In this document: one piece after another, positions 8,718-17,969 of the stretch | How the letters are laid out: the number at the start of each line of letters is the position of its first letter | How positions within the stretch are numbered: position 1 is the first letter of the stretch | Assembly: GCF_014642175.1 (NCBI RefSeq) | Contig: NZ_BMIL01000006.1 | Coordinates: forward strand, 1-64,000 | Direction: 5' to 3' | DNA: 64,000 nucleotides | Origin: Pedobacter quisquiliarum | GTDB taxonomy: Bacteria > Bacteroidota > Bacteroidia > Sphingobacteriales > Sphingobacteriaceae | The notes under the pieces: generated by a model | Seen by the model: only the letters and a program-made list of their open reading frames with translations | Database searches by the model: none | Told to the model about the DNA's origin: nothing | Translations under genes and position numbers: made by a program

Positions 8718-9569
8718 ATGGACCAGAAGATTATTAATTTGTATGATGAGTACACCCATACCTCGCTAAACAGGAAAGATTTTTTAGCCAAGCTGGCGCT
8801 GCTGGCTGGCGGCACAGCAATGGCCATGAGCATTTTGCCATTGCTAGAGAACAATTACGCGCAGGCTGCGACGACCGAATATGCAGATCTGGTGGAAACG
8901 CAGATAACCTTCCCGGGTGTGGATGGTGCCGTTAAAGCGTTTGCGGCCAGACCAAAGGGGACGAAGAAACTGGGCACCGTACTGGTGATTCATGAAAATC
9001 GTGGTTTGAACCCCCATATCATTGATGTTGCGCGTAAGGTGGCCTCGGAGGGTTACATTGCGGTGGCTGTTGATGCCCTGTCTCCCTTCGGCGGAACGCC
9101 AGCTGATGAGGATAAAGCCCGGGACCTGATCGGGCAATTGGATAAGGAGAAGAATCTTCAGAATTATCTCAAAGCACTAGAATACTTGCGTGCGCGTGAA
9201 GATGGAAATGGGAAGGCAGGTTGTGTTGGTTTCTGCTGGGGTGGAGCCATGGCGAATAACCTCGCCGTGCATGATCCGAAGCTCTTAGCGGCGGTGGCCT
9301 ATTATGGTATGCAGGCAAAGACAGAAGATGTGCCTAAGATTGAAGCCAGTTTAATGTTGCACTACGGCGGATTGGATGAGCGGGTGAATGCTGGTATTCC
9401 AGCGTATGAGGCTGCGCTTAAGCAGCACAAAAAAGATTACAAGCTTTATGTGTATGAAGGCGTGAATCATGCTTTTAATAACAATACCGCTCCAACGAGG
9501 TACAACGAAGCGGCCGCAAAGCTTGCCTGGAGCAGAACAATAGATCTGTTTAAACAGAAACTTAGCTAG
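8718..9569 (+). CDS. Dienelactone hydrolase family protein, probably exported
   Basis: 283 aa alpha/beta hydrolase. The catalytic triad of the dienelactone hydrolase family is intact: C173 in GFCWGG, D220 in GGLDERV and H251 in VNHAFNN. The N-terminus has NRKDFLAKL followed by a hydrophobic stretch (residues 23-50), which resembles a Tat-type signal but has a single arginine instead of the twin pair, so the export route is unclear. Substrate is unknown; the name reflects fold, not proven chlorocatechol metabolism. It stands alone and is followed by a strong terminator. Confidence 0.85.
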   Translation: MDQKIINLYDEYTHTSLNRKDFLAKLALLAGGTAMAMSILPLLENNYAQAATTEYADLVETQITFPGVDGAVKAFAARPKGTKKLGTVLVIHENRGLNPHIIDVARKVASEGYIAVAVDALSPFGGTPADEDKARDLIGQLDKEKNLQNYLKALEYLRAREDGNGKAGCVGFCWGGAMANNLAVHDPKLLAAVAYYGMQAKTEDVPKIEASLMLHYGGLDERVNAGIPAYEAALKQHKKDYKLYVYEGVNHAFNNNTAPTRYNEAAAKLAWSRTIDLFKQKLS

Positions 9570-9584
9570 GTTACTACTTGATAT

Positions 9585-9620
9585 AACAGAAAAAGCAGCC
9601 CTAAAGCTGCTTTTTCTGTT
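9585..9620. terminator. Bidirectional terminator between convergent genes
   Basis: A perfect 15-bp stem (9585-9599 with 9606-9620) around a 6-base loop, with A-runs on the left arm and T-runs on the right arm so that it works for either strand. It separates the dienelactone hydrolase gene from the peptidase gene. Confidence 0.9.
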
Positions 9621-9633
9621 TAAAGAATATTTT

Positions 9634-11778
9634 TTACCGCGCGCCGGGAGGGCAGTTGGCTTTTAAGAAGTTCGTGAAAGTTAGTGCCAGGTGAGCGCTC
9701 GTACCTTCGCCTTCGCTAATGCTGTGCGTACGGTTAGGGTAGGCCATCATCTGAAAAGCTTTCTTCTGCTTGATCAGTTCATTAATCAGCATCTCTGCAT
9801 TCTGGTAGTGCACATTGTCGTCACCAGTTCCATGGATGTAAAGCAGATTTCCTTTAAGTCCTTGAACATGGCTAATTGGAGAACCCTTGATATAGGCTTC
9901 CTTTGTTTGTAAAGGTGTACCCATATAGCGTTCCTGGTAAACGTTGTCGTAGGTCAGTTGATTTGCCACGGCAGCGATCGCGATACCGGTTTTATAGATT
10001 TCCGGATATTGGAACATCAGGTTAAGCGTGGAAGATCCACCGCCACTCCAGCCATATACCGCAATACGATCTTTGTCTACAAATGGCCATTTTAAAATCT
10101 CCTTCGCAGCCATTGCCTGGTCGCGGATGTTCAGCACTCCGATATTCTTGTAAATGCTCTTGCGCCATTCACGACCTCTTGGTGCCGGTGCACCGCGGTT
10201 TTCTATGGAAATGGCGATGTATCCATCTTTCGCAAGGTCACCTTGGTACAAGCGGTTGTAGTCAACGCCATAGGTATCAGTAACCGTTTGTGATGCTGGT
10301 TCTCCGTAGACGTAGAAAAGCACTGGATATTTCTTATTCTCATTGAAGTTCTCAGGCTTTTTCATCCAGCCATCTAGCTCAATACCGTCTTCAGTTTTGA
10401 TTTTGAAGAAGGTTGTTTTATTGCCAACTGGCTTTTGCCTGCCCAGCTGATTGGTAATGCTGCCATCCATATTAAATGGATTACCCGAAGCCATGTGCAT
10501 CCACTCCGTTAAGGGTTGTATAGACGCGCTTTGGTAGGTGTGTCTGGCGAACATACCGTTTGGTGAGATGCTGTAGTTATGGCTACCCGGCATAACCGCG
10601 GATGTGACCATTTCTAAACTCCCTTTACCATCCAGCTTGGTCTTGTACAAATAGCGCTGGGTAGCATTAGTTGGCGAAGCCATAAAGTAAAGCGTATTGT
10701 TTTTTTCGTCAGTAAGGCTTTTATCGATCACATCATAGTTCCCTTTGGTAATCAGCGTTTGCTTTTTACCATCCTTTGAAATTCTATAGTAGTGTCTCCA
10801 ACCGTCTTTTTCACTTGCCCAAAGAAACTCTTTATTGCCATTGATCCATTCGAAGTCATCCGCTGCATCAATCCAGGCCTTGTCGGTTTCTGTATAGATG
10901 TCCTTTGCAGTTCCCGTTGCTGCATCACATACAAAAAGCTTGGACACATTTTGTTCACGGTTCAGCTGCTGAAGGATAACTTCGTTCGAGCCCGGAATAA
11001 AATCCATCCTTGGAATGTAATGCTGAACATTATCACCCGGAACATTTAGCCAGTTTGTTTTTGCTGTAGCAACATTCACGATGCCCACGCGGCACGCAGA
11101 AGGATTTTCGCCCACTTTAGGATATTCTACGGGAATGGTGTACGCGTAAATAGAATCGGTATTGTTGATCATGAGGAAGTTCTTGATCTTGCTGGCATCC
11201 AGTTGCCAGTAGGCAATGGAATTCCCATCAGGACTCCAGCGAAAGCCGTCTCTACTGTTAAATTCTTCCTCATAAACCCAGTCGAATGTACCATTGATCA
11301 ACCGGTCTGTACCGTTAGTAGTAAGTGCTTTAACGGCATTGGTGCTCAGGTCTTCCACATAGAGGTTATGTTTGCTTACATAAGCAACTTTTTGTCCGTC
11401 TGGGGAGAACTTGGCAAACATCAATGATGACGCAGGCATATCTTTTCCCAGCTTAACCGTCTTGCCGGTGCTTAGGTCTGCAACATAGTAGTCGCCACGT
11501 GTATTATAGCGCCATACTTTTTTGCTGTTTGTGAAAATTAATGCTTTGGTACCATCCGCAGACAGTTGGAAAGATTGGATACGCAGGCTGGTATTGCTTA
11601 ATACCTGCTTGCGCTCCATTTTGGGTAGTGAAATCAAAACAATACCGCCGTTTTGGATTTCATAGTAGCCGTTTCCATCTTTAGTCCAGTTGATGCCTCT
11701 TGATTGCGCAAGGGCAGTAAAGCTTACAAAGACAAAAAGCAGGAGCTGGCTGAGTAGATTTTTTAAATACATTTTCAT
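9634..11778 (-). CDS. DPP-IV-type S9 family serine peptidase, exported
   Basis: 714 aa. A signal peptide covers about residues 1-25 (ends FTALAQ). The N-terminal beta-propeller carries the double-glutamate motif DWVYEEEF (E170-E171) that binds the substrate N-terminus in dipeptidyl peptidase IV enzymes. The C-terminal alpha/beta-hydrolase domain has S578 in GWSGGGSS, D654 in GTGDDNVH and H685 in NRTHSISEG. It should remove dipeptides from peptides in the periplasm. It is last in a five-gene minus-strand run, six bases after the DUF4412-like gene. Confidence 0.92.
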   Translation of the reverse strand: MKMYLKNLLSQLLLFVFVSFTALAQSRGINWTKDGNGYYEIQNGGIVLISLPKMERKQVLSNTSLRIQSFQLSADGTKALIFTNSKKVWRYNTRGDYYVADLSTGKTVKLGKDMPASSLMFAKFSPDGQKVAYVSKHNLYVEDLSTNAVKALTTNGTDRLINGTFDWVYEEEFNSRDGFRWSPDGNSIAYWQLDASKIKNFLMINNTDSIYAYTIPVEYPKVGENPSACRVGIVNVATAKTNWLNVPGDNVQHYIPRMDFIPGSNEVILQQLNREQNVSKLFVCDAATGTAKDIYTETDKAWIDAADDFEWINGNKEFLWASEKDGWRHYYRISKDGKKQTLITKGNYDVIDKSLTDEKNNTLYFMASPTNATQRYLYKTKLDGKGSLEMVTSAVMPGSHNYSISPNGMFARHTYQSASIQPLTEWMHMASGNPFNMDGSITNQLGRQKPVGNKTTFFKIKTEDGIELDGWMKKPENFNENKKYPVLFYVYGEPASQTVTDTYGVDYNRLYQGDLAKDGYIAISIENRGAPAPRGREWRKSIYKNIGVLNIRDQAMAAKEILKWPFVDKDRIAVYGWSGGGSSTLNLMFQYPEIYKTGIAIAAVANQLTYDNVYQERYMGTPLQTKEAYIKGSPISHVQGLKGNLLYIHGTGDDNVHYQNAEMLINELIKQKKAFQMMAYPNRTHSISEGEGTSAHLALTFTNFLKANCPPGAR

Positions 11779-11784
11779 CTAAGA

Positions 11785-12459
11785 CTATTCTCCGCCTCCT
11801 TGCATCGCCTGCATCTCTGCTGCCGTTTTCAACTCGTAGCCTGCAGGAACTTCCATAGAAAGTTTAGCAACATTGCCTTCTTTGATGCTTTTCAAGGTGT
11901 AGTTACTCTTAAGACCGTTAACAGTCATGGTGTATTTAAGAGGCGTGCCATTTAATGGTGCGAAGTCTTCGAATTCTGCACCCTTTGCAAGACGTACGTC
12001 CTTTGTTAACCAAAGCTCATAGTTCTCGTTTTTGTTATCTGTGTAGGTGTATTTTTCGGCATTGTAACCTGCAACGGTTTGCTTTTGTCCGGTAGGTTTG
12101 AAGTTGCTGTACTTAATGTCTCCTCGTTGTTTGGCAACATCTTCAGCGGACATCTTGGTTGCAAATTGTTTTTGTGCCATAGGAACGTCTACCAGTAACA
12201 GTGCAGTTTTTGTATCTGCATCTGTGATGACTTTAACTAAGGCTGCACCAAGGTCCATTTGAATGCGTCCAAGATTGTTGTTAAACTCCATTACGCTCTC
12301 GGTAGGTAGTTGGTCTACCATAGCCTTCTGTTCTGGTTTAGCATCGTAGGTGACTGTGTATGTCACGGTGCCCTGTTCGATTTTCTTTTGTGCTTGCGCA
12401 AGTGCTGCTGTACTAAGCAGGATGAAGGCGATTACCCCCGTTTTCATTGATTTAAACAT
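11785..12459 (-). CDS. Exported protein, DUF4412-like
   Basis: 224 aa with a clear signal peptide (residues 1-23, ending ALAQA). The mature part is beta-rich, with an alternation of short strands and the segment VAGYNAEKYTYT typical of the periplasmic DUF4412/GLPGLI-like proteins of Bacteroidota. No catalytic motif was seen. It lies between a crotonase gene and the peptidase gene with gaps of 18 and 6 bases, so it is probably co-transcribed. The family assignment is by resemblance and function is unknown. Confidence 0.75.
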   Translation of the reverse strand: MFKSMKTGVIAFILLSTAALAQAQKKIEQGTVTYTVTYDAKPEQKAMVDQLPTESVMEFNNNLGRIQMDLGAALVKVITDADTKTALLLVDVPMAQKQFATKMSAEDVAKQRGDIKYSNFKPTGQKQTVAGYNAEKYTYTDNKNENYELWLTKDVRLAKGAEFEDFAPLNGTPLKYTMTVNGLKSNYTLKSIKEGNVAKLSMEVPAGYELKTAAEMQAMQGGGE

Positions 12460-12477
12460 ATTGATAGTTGGAATTGG

Positions 12478-13257
12478 TTACCATTGAATGGGTTCTTTGT
12501 TGAGAAATGAGGCAACACCTTTTTTGAAGTCTGCGCTTTCTCTAACCCTTGCATTAATTTGTACCGCGATATCCAGACTTTTCTCCAGCGTTGGATTGGT
12601 TGTTTGCCCAATAAGTTGTTTTGTGACCATCAACGCATTTGATGAGGCCTGCTCACATAAATTTAAGCTGAATTCCTGAACTTTAGCATCTATTTCATCT
12701 TTTTCAGCAAGGAATGTGATCAATCCAAAATCCAGTGCCTGCTGTGCAGAAAAGAGCTCTGCGGTGAGTAGAAGGCGCTTGGCAAGCGTTTCACTTGTTT
12801 TCCGAAGCAGAAAGCAACTTACGATGGCAGGCACAAAACCTAATTTCACCTCCGTGTACCCAAACTTCGCTTCCGGTACGCTGAAAATGATGTCACAAAC
12901 GGTCGCCAGTCCACATCCACCTGCAATGGCATGTCCTTCCACTTGTGCAATGACAACCTTAGGGAGGTAGTAGATGGCCTTGAAAAGCTTCTCCAGATTT
13001 CTGGAATCGGTAAGATTTTCTTCGTGGCTGTTGTTTTGTAGTTGCTGTAAATACGCGAGATCGGCGCCAGCACTGAAGACATTGCCGCTTGCTTTTAAGA
13101 CGATGACTTTTACGAGGTCATCCTCAGCGGCGTCAAGCATAACCTCCGTTAGCTGCGCAACCAGTTCTGCGCTTAGTGCATTCTTTTTTTCTGGACGATT
13201 TAGGGTAATTGTAGCAATACGATTTGCGACCGTATATAAAACCAGAGATTCTGACAT
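12478..13257 (-). CDS. Enoyl-CoA hydratase/isomerase (crotonase) family protein
   Basis: 259 aa, standard crotonase length. The CoA/oxyanion-hole segments are SAGADLAYL and AIAGGCGLA, and the catalytic glutamate region reads FGYTEVKLGFVPA, which resembles methylglutaconyl-CoA hydratases of leucine breakdown more than FadB-type hydratases. It hydrates an enoyl-CoA in the cytoplasm. No other leucine or fatty-acid genes are adjacent; it lies 19 bases downstream of comEC. The exact substrate is uncertain. Confidence 0.85.
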   Translation of the reverse strand: MSESLVLYTVANRIATITLNRPEKKNALSAELVAQLTEVMLDAAEDDLVKVIVLKASGNVFSAGADLAYLQQLQNNSHEENLTDSRNLEKLFKAIYYLPKVVIAQVEGHAIAGGCGLATVCDIIFSVPEAKFGYTEVKLGFVPAIVSCFLLRKTSETLAKRLLLTAELFSAQQALDFGLITFLAEKDEIDAKVQEFSLNLCEQASSNALMVTKQLIGQTTNPTLEKSLDIAVQINARVRESADFKKGVASFLNKEPIQW

Positions 13258-13276
13258 AAAATTATCGGAAGGTTAG

Positions 13277-15397
13277 CTATTGGGTAAGGTTTACCAAATA
13301 TGCTTTTTTTATTTTTAAATTGTAAACAGGCAAATCATAATTATGAGCCGCGTTTTCGAAACCTTTGGTCCGATAACTTGAAATGCTGCCATCTATAATG
13401 AGCTGTTCCGCTTTGCAATTTGTTAATAGCTGCTCAAGATTGACCTTTGTGTGTAGAGACAGGTTTATTGTATTGACTTTAAGCTGGTGACTTAAGGTTT
13501 TCCCGTTGAAGCAGGTATCTGCCAGGAGCATCTTATAGCCAGCAAATACAATCTGATGGTCCCGAAGCTGTATTGGAGCGGATGAAAATGGTTTATGAAG
13601 GTCGAGGTATGTTACTTGCGTAACGCCGGATTGCTCTAATGCTGGATTTACAAAGCTTCTGAACGCTTTGCTATTTGCAGGCAGGGTCGTCCATAGCCAT
13701 GCCCGATCTTGATGGATGAATGCAGTTGCCGCATGATTTCGTAAGCTGAAGAAGATAATCTGGGTTTGCTGTTTGGTTTGGTAATAATTATAGCTGAAAC
13801 TAAGGAATAGGAGCGAGATGGTGACTATACTGACATATAGTAGCCTCTTATTGTAGTATAGTAGTGCCATGCAGCCAGACACCAGTGCCACGCTCAATAA
13901 TAGTAATTCTTTTTCATCAATCCATATTCCGGAGCGGGATGCCCATGGTAGGTCGGCAATCCACTTCAGCCCTTGATTCGTAAAGCTAATCAGCCACTCG
14001 AACGCTGGCCCAGGGAATTCGAGTCGGCAGATCAAAATAACCAGTCCGACATACATGATTGCGGTAACAGGCAAAAGGATGAAGAGGTTGCTCAACAGAA
14101 AGTACACCGGGAACTGGTGGAAATAATAAACCGCCAGGGGGAAGGTCGCGATTTGGGCAGCGGAGGAAAGTGCGATGAAACTCCAGAGCTTATCAGCAAC
14201 ATAATTATCGAAGTGAAACCATGCGTAGATCAAAGGTTGTAAGAAGATCAATCCAAAAACCGATAGGTAAGATAGCTGGAATCCAACATCGTATAACGCA
14301 TACGGATTAAAGAGCAACATGATAAATGCTGAAAAGCAGAGGAGGTTATAGTTGTTGAGGCTACGATTGAAGGTGCTGCCAAGGATGAAGATGGTCAGCA
14401 TGATCGCAGATCTCAGCACGGAGGGCGCAAGGCCGGCGATGATGGCGTACATCCAGATCAAACCAACTGCGATGATCAACTTAGCAATCCTGCCCGCGGG
14501 CCAGCGGTTCAAAAAGCTTAGCATAAAGTTTATGATGACGTATATCAACGCTACATGCATTCCTGAGACCGACAACGCATGGATGGTGCCTGTTTTGCTG
14601 TAGGCCATCAGCGTTTCTTCACTCAAGTCCGCCCGGTAACCGAGTATCAGTGTAGAAGCGACGGCGTTTGCTTCATCATCACGAATGAGGCGTCGAAAGA
14701 GCTGTACCTGCTGTTCCCGCAACCGCAGTGCCCATGCAATAATGGGATTACCCATCCCTTCACGATCTGCCAACACTTCATCCTCCTGCACAAAGAGTTG
14801 ATGGTAAAAGTTCTGCCTGCGATACCACCGCTGAATATCAAATTCGTACGGATTCCGTGGTTCCGTAATGTCCACATAGTTTGCAGGAACATACAGCTGA
14901 TCGCCATAACTAAACCGCTGCTTTGCTTCGATGGTCTGCTGTTCCATACTTTCAGCGCGTTTGGTATCGAGCTGAACGGAGAGGAGTAGCTGCCCGGAGA
15001 CCTTTCTCATTTGTGCTCCAGTGATGGATTGAATCACTTTGGTACGTAGCCTGATGATGTTGTTCTTTACCTGCGGTTCATCACTGATTTGCACCTTCAA
15101 GTATGAGCTTTCCAGGTGTGAAAAGTGGCTTTCCTGACGAAGTTGATGATTTGCTGCACTTAGCCAGCCACCAAGCAGAAAGCAAAACAGGTAGAAGCCA
15201 CCGGATACAAAAATTCTGTGCTTTTTCTTCAGATGCTTAAAGTAGCACCCGGTAAATCCCAGTCCGATTAACATCGCAGCGGCCATGCATCCCATCATGA
15301 GATATCCGCTTGGCGGCAGTCCCCCTGAAAAGCAGATGATCCCTGCGACGAGTGGAATCAATAAGCGCACAAATACCAGTTCAGCCGAATTGATCAT
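13277..15397 (-). CDS. comEC: ComEC/Rec2 family DNA-transport channel protein
   Basis: 706 aa. ComEC carries single-stranded DNA across the inner membrane in natural transformation. Visible parts: N-terminal membrane helices, a soluble OB-like DUF4131 region (about 95-200), and the competence core with the signature LSVSGMH at residues 275-281 and many membrane segments up to about 530. The C-terminal 150 residues look like a decayed metallo-beta-lactamase domain: no HxHxDH is present, so it should lack the nuclease activity found in Bacillus-type ComEC. One base separates it from the upstream helix-hairpin-helix barrel gene. Confidence 0.88.
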   Translation of the reverse strand: MINSAELVFVRLLIPLVAGIICFSGGLPPSGYLMMGCMAAAMLIGLGFTGCYFKHLKKKHRIFVSGGFYLFCFLLGGWLSAANHQLRQESHFSHLESSYLKVQISDEPQVKNNIIRLRTKVIQSITGAQMRKVSGQLLLSVQLDTKRAESMEQQTIEAKQRFSYGDQLYVPANYVDITEPRNPYEFDIQRWYRRQNFYHQLFVQEDEVLADREGMGNPIIAWALRLREQQVQLFRRLIRDDEANAVASTLILGYRADLSEETLMAYSKTGTIHALSVSGMHVALIYVIINFMLSFLNRWPAGRIAKLIIAVGLIWMYAIIAGLAPSVLRSAIMLTIFILGSTFNRSLNNYNLLCFSAFIMLLFNPYALYDVGFQLSYLSVFGLIFLQPLIYAWFHFDNYVADKLWSFIALSSAAQIATFPLAVYYFHQFPVYFLLSNLFILLPVTAIMYVGLVILICRLEFPGPAFEWLISFTNQGLKWIADLPWASRSGIWIDEKELLLLSVALVSGCMALLYYNKRLLYVSIVTISLLFLSFSYNYYQTKQQTQIIFFSLRNHAATAFIHQDRAWLWTTLPANSKAFRSFVNPALEQSGVTQVTYLDLHKPFSSAPIQLRDHQIVFAGYKMLLADTCFNGKTLSHQLKVNTINLSLHTKVNLEQLLTNCKAEQLIIDGSISSYRTKGFENAAHNYDLPVYNLKIKKAYLVNLTQ

Positions 15398-15398
15398 C

Positions 15399-17468
15399 TC
15401 AAAACTGATAACGCAGTTGAAGTTTCACTTCATTCTTCTTGTTCCCCTGGATCTGGTCAAGGCCTGAGCCCACGGTTTCTACATCCTTGTAAAAGAACAT
15501 GGCATGTCTGGCCCATAGGTCCAGGTTTCTGGTTACTTTGTAGCGAAGGTTAAGGTAAGTTCTGAAGCCCTCGCCATTATACATCCCGAAGCCGGAACTA
15601 TATAACACATCATCTTCATAGGCGTAAACTCTGCTGTTATACGAATCTGTTTTGAAGTACGCGACCCTGGCATTACCAGAAAGCTTTTTCCCTTGTGGAT
15701 GTACGGCAATGTCCTGGTAAACCAGTAAGCCGCCATCGGCTACAGCTTCCTTATGGTACTGCACAAACTCCGTTCGGTGTTCCAGACTAATACTTCGGCT
15801 TGGCTGCCAGCTTAGTGCAATACGGAAATTGGTTTTGTTCACATCCACGATATAGGTGCTATCCGCTTTTTCGCCGGAATTCTGCTGCTTCTGTTCCGTC
15901 TTCAATCTGAGCACCGCCTTGATGGTTTTAGTGGGCGTGTAAATCGCCTGTCCGAGTACTTCATATCCCTTCGAGGGGAGGTCGATACGGTACTTCAGCC
16001 AGGGGAACTTGAACACATCTCCGTACAGTGCAAAAGTGATCTTCTTATTGGGGGTGACGTTTACACCCGCATACCAACCTTTTTCATTGCTTGCGTCTGC
16101 GGTTTCACCCAGGCTTCTAGTGAAAAAACTATGGTGGTTTACATCATACGAGCGATTAACAAGCACCGCAGAAATCGTCCTGGAAAGGCTGGCCATTGCA
16201 CCGTTAATCATTGCAATACCACCATTAAGATCATGCGCGACCTCACCATAGAAGTATATGCTTTGAAAGGTGTAGTTATAGTGCAGGCCCATATTCGTAA
16301 GCGCCTTTCCAACAAAGTTGTACTGATTATATCCTAGGGGACCGGTGACAAACCCATTTGAATAGGTGCTATTATACGCTACAAAGCCTGCATTCAGGTT
16401 ATCGGATAGGTACTGAAGTGCGCCGCCAAAGACGCGCTGACCGAGTGCGTTCTTGTTTCTAATCTCTGTTGCGGTACGATGGAGCCCGCTAGCGCTCATG
16501 TTCACCTGCGTTATCGTTCCGTCTGCTGCGGTTTTAGTACTGGCATCAATGTTCCGGTCCGAGCCAAATGCCGTTAAGAGTATCTGTTGTGAAAGGCTTA
16601 TACTTGCTGCTGCGCCTCTGAGGAAACTAATTTCGTTTGCTGAACTATAAGGCCGCAGGCCGAGGTCCTTCTTAGCTACACCGGTTACATCCGGACCTTT
16701 ACCATAGCCAAAGCCAGACCACATGGCCAGCCCCTGTCCAAATTGAAGATTGTAGTCGCCCAGGACAACTTTCTTGAATCTGCCCAGGTTAGATAAGGTG
16801 ACATTCCCGGACACAAAGTCCATAGATCTTTTGTTGGGCCCGCTAAACAAGTGTTCGCCGGCATCTTTCTCCACCACCAGATTTGCAGCAAGAAGATCTT
16901 CATACCGGTATTTGTATTTTCCAAGCAGCTTTTCCCTTGAACCGAGATACCTACTGCCTGGCAGATCTTCAAAGCCCCGCTGCTTCTCCACTGTTTGCCC
17001 TACACGCAAAAAGAACTCCTGCTCCGCTGCTTTAAAAACATCCTTGCTGAAAAGTGATTTCAGATCAGGTGTTGAAGCAATACGTACAAATGGGAGTAGC
17101 CTCTGGATGGTGACTACATCAAAACCATCTATCGCTTGCAGTTCCAGCACATTGCTGAACTTACCGTTTGTGTTTCTATAGCCTAATAGATTACTGATTT
17201 GTAAGGGCGACAAAAAGAAAAGCGACTTCAACTGTTCCATTGTCGTCCTGTTCAGGTCGATCGGCTTGCGTTGATAGTAACTAAGGTTCTCAACCAATTC
17301 GGAAAGGTCGAAGTCTTCGCCCAACTCAGGGCCAAGTTGCTCAATGATGTCGCGGATGATGGGATCTTCCTGCGCAAAAATACCGCTTGGCAAGCCAAGC
17401 AGGAGTAGCGAAACCAGCAGTAACCTGCTGATACATTCGAAGCTATGAAATCTGGAAGGAGATACCAT
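15399..17468 (-). CDS. Helix-hairpin-helix protein with predicted outer-membrane beta-barrel
   Basis: 689 aa. The signal peptide ends near residue 32 (GIFAQ). Residues 69-128 hold two ComEA-like helix-hairpin-helix segments, with IDLNRTTMEQLKSL and LELQAIDGF, a non-specific DNA-binding fold. From about residue 150 to the end the protein alternates short amphipathic strands and finishes in an aromatic residue (LQLRYQF), as outer-membrane barrels do. The gene is one base upstream of comEC. A role in DNA uptake at the outer membrane is inference from fold and position; alternatively it may be a porin-like protein that merely carries HHH motifs. Confidence 0.75.
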   Translation of the reverse strand: MVSPSRFHSFECISRLLLVSLLLLGLPSGIFAQEDPIIRDIIEQLGPELGEDFDLSELVENLSYYQRKPIDLNRTTMEQLKSLFFLSPLQISNLLGYRNTNGKFSNVLELQAIDGFDVVTIQRLLPFVRIASTPDLKSLFSKDVFKAAEQEFFLRVGQTVEKQRGFEDLPGSRYLGSREKLLGKYKYRYEDLLAANLVVEKDAGEHLFSGPNKRSMDFVSGNVTLSNLGRFKKVVLGDYNLQFGQGLAMWSGFGYGKGPDVTGVAKKDLGLRPYSSANEISFLRGAAASISLSQQILLTAFGSDRNIDASTKTAADGTITQVNMSASGLHRTATEIRNKNALGQRVFGGALQYLSDNLNAGFVAYNSTYSNGFVTGPLGYNQYNFVGKALTNMGLHYNYTFQSIYFYGEVAHDLNGGIAMINGAMASLSRTISAVLVNRSYDVNHHSFFTRSLGETADASNEKGWYAGVNVTPNKKITFALYGDVFKFPWLKYRIDLPSKGYEVLGQAIYTPTKTIKAVLRLKTEQKQQNSGEKADSTYIVDVNKTNFRIALSWQPSRSISLEHRTEFVQYHKEAVADGGLLVYQDIAVHPQGKKLSGNARVAYFKTDSYNSRVYAYEDDVLYSSGFGMYNGEGFRTYLNLRYKVTRNLDLWARHAMFFYKDVETVGSGLDQIQGNKKNEVKLQLRYQF

Positions 17469-17518
17469 GGATTGAAGGTACCCCAGACTGCGGGAAAGTC
17501 TAAATCTAATTTAGAAAG

Positions 17519-17854
17519 TTAAATTTCCTCATTCAACTTAAGCAGAAAGTCTTTAAGGCGTTCGAGCGAAGCGATGATCTTCTGGTTCTCTTTAACCTCA
17601 GAATTGTTGTTTTTCAGGTGCTCCTTTGCACCCTTCAGCGTAAAGCCTTTATCATCTACCAAATGAAAGATGATCTTTAGATTTTCAATGTCTTCTGGTG
17701 TAAATAAACGATTGCCTTTCTTGTTTTTCTTCGGTTGAAGCACATCGAACTCTTTCTCATAAAAGCGGATCTGAGACGCATTAACATTAAACATTTCCGT
17801 CACTTCACCCATAGTATAGTACATCTTATTAATTTCCCGTTCTTTATATGGCAT
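17519..17854 (-). CDS. MerR family transcriptional regulator
   Basis: 111 aa. The N-terminal winged helix-turn-helix is complete: YYTMGEVTEMFNV, then SQIRFYEKEFDVL and the wing NKKGNRLFT. A helical dimerisation tail follows, and there is no effector-binding domain or cysteine pair, so it is unlikely to be a metal sensor. This short type is common in Bacteroidota. It is divergent from alaS and has its own -7 box at 17902-17909. Targets are unknown. Confidence 0.88.
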   Translation of the reverse strand: MPYKEREINKMYYTMGEVTEMFNVNASQIRFYEKEFDVLQPKKNKKGNRLFTPEDIENLKIIFHLVDDKGFTLKGAKEHLKNNNSEVKENQKIIASLERLKDFLLKLNEEI

Positions 17855-17901
17855 AGTTCGTAGTTGACTATTAGTGGCTTATGGCTCTTATCTAAAGTGT
17901 T

Positions 17902-17909
17902 CAAATGTA
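17902..17909 (-). promoter_or_regulatory. -7 promoter box of the MerR gene
   Basis: The minus strand reads TACATTTG, an exact TAnnTTTG match, 47 bases before the MerR ATG. It lies back to back with the alaS promoter. Confidence 0.6.
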
Positions 17910-17942
17910 AATGGATTTTAGTAGAATCCCGTAATAAAGTTT

Positions 17943-17950
17943 TAATTTTG
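17943..17950 (+). promoter_or_regulatory. -7 promoter box of alaS
   Basis: TAATTTTG matches TAnnTTTG exactly, 19 bases before the alaS ATG at 17970. Confidence 0.7.
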
Positions 17951-17969
17951 TTCTTTATACTCAATTACG

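Noticed and set aside
8600..8854. Minus-strand frame of 84 codons opposite the start of the dienelactone hydrolase
   Set aside because: Shadow of a well-supported gene; no initiation or family evidence.
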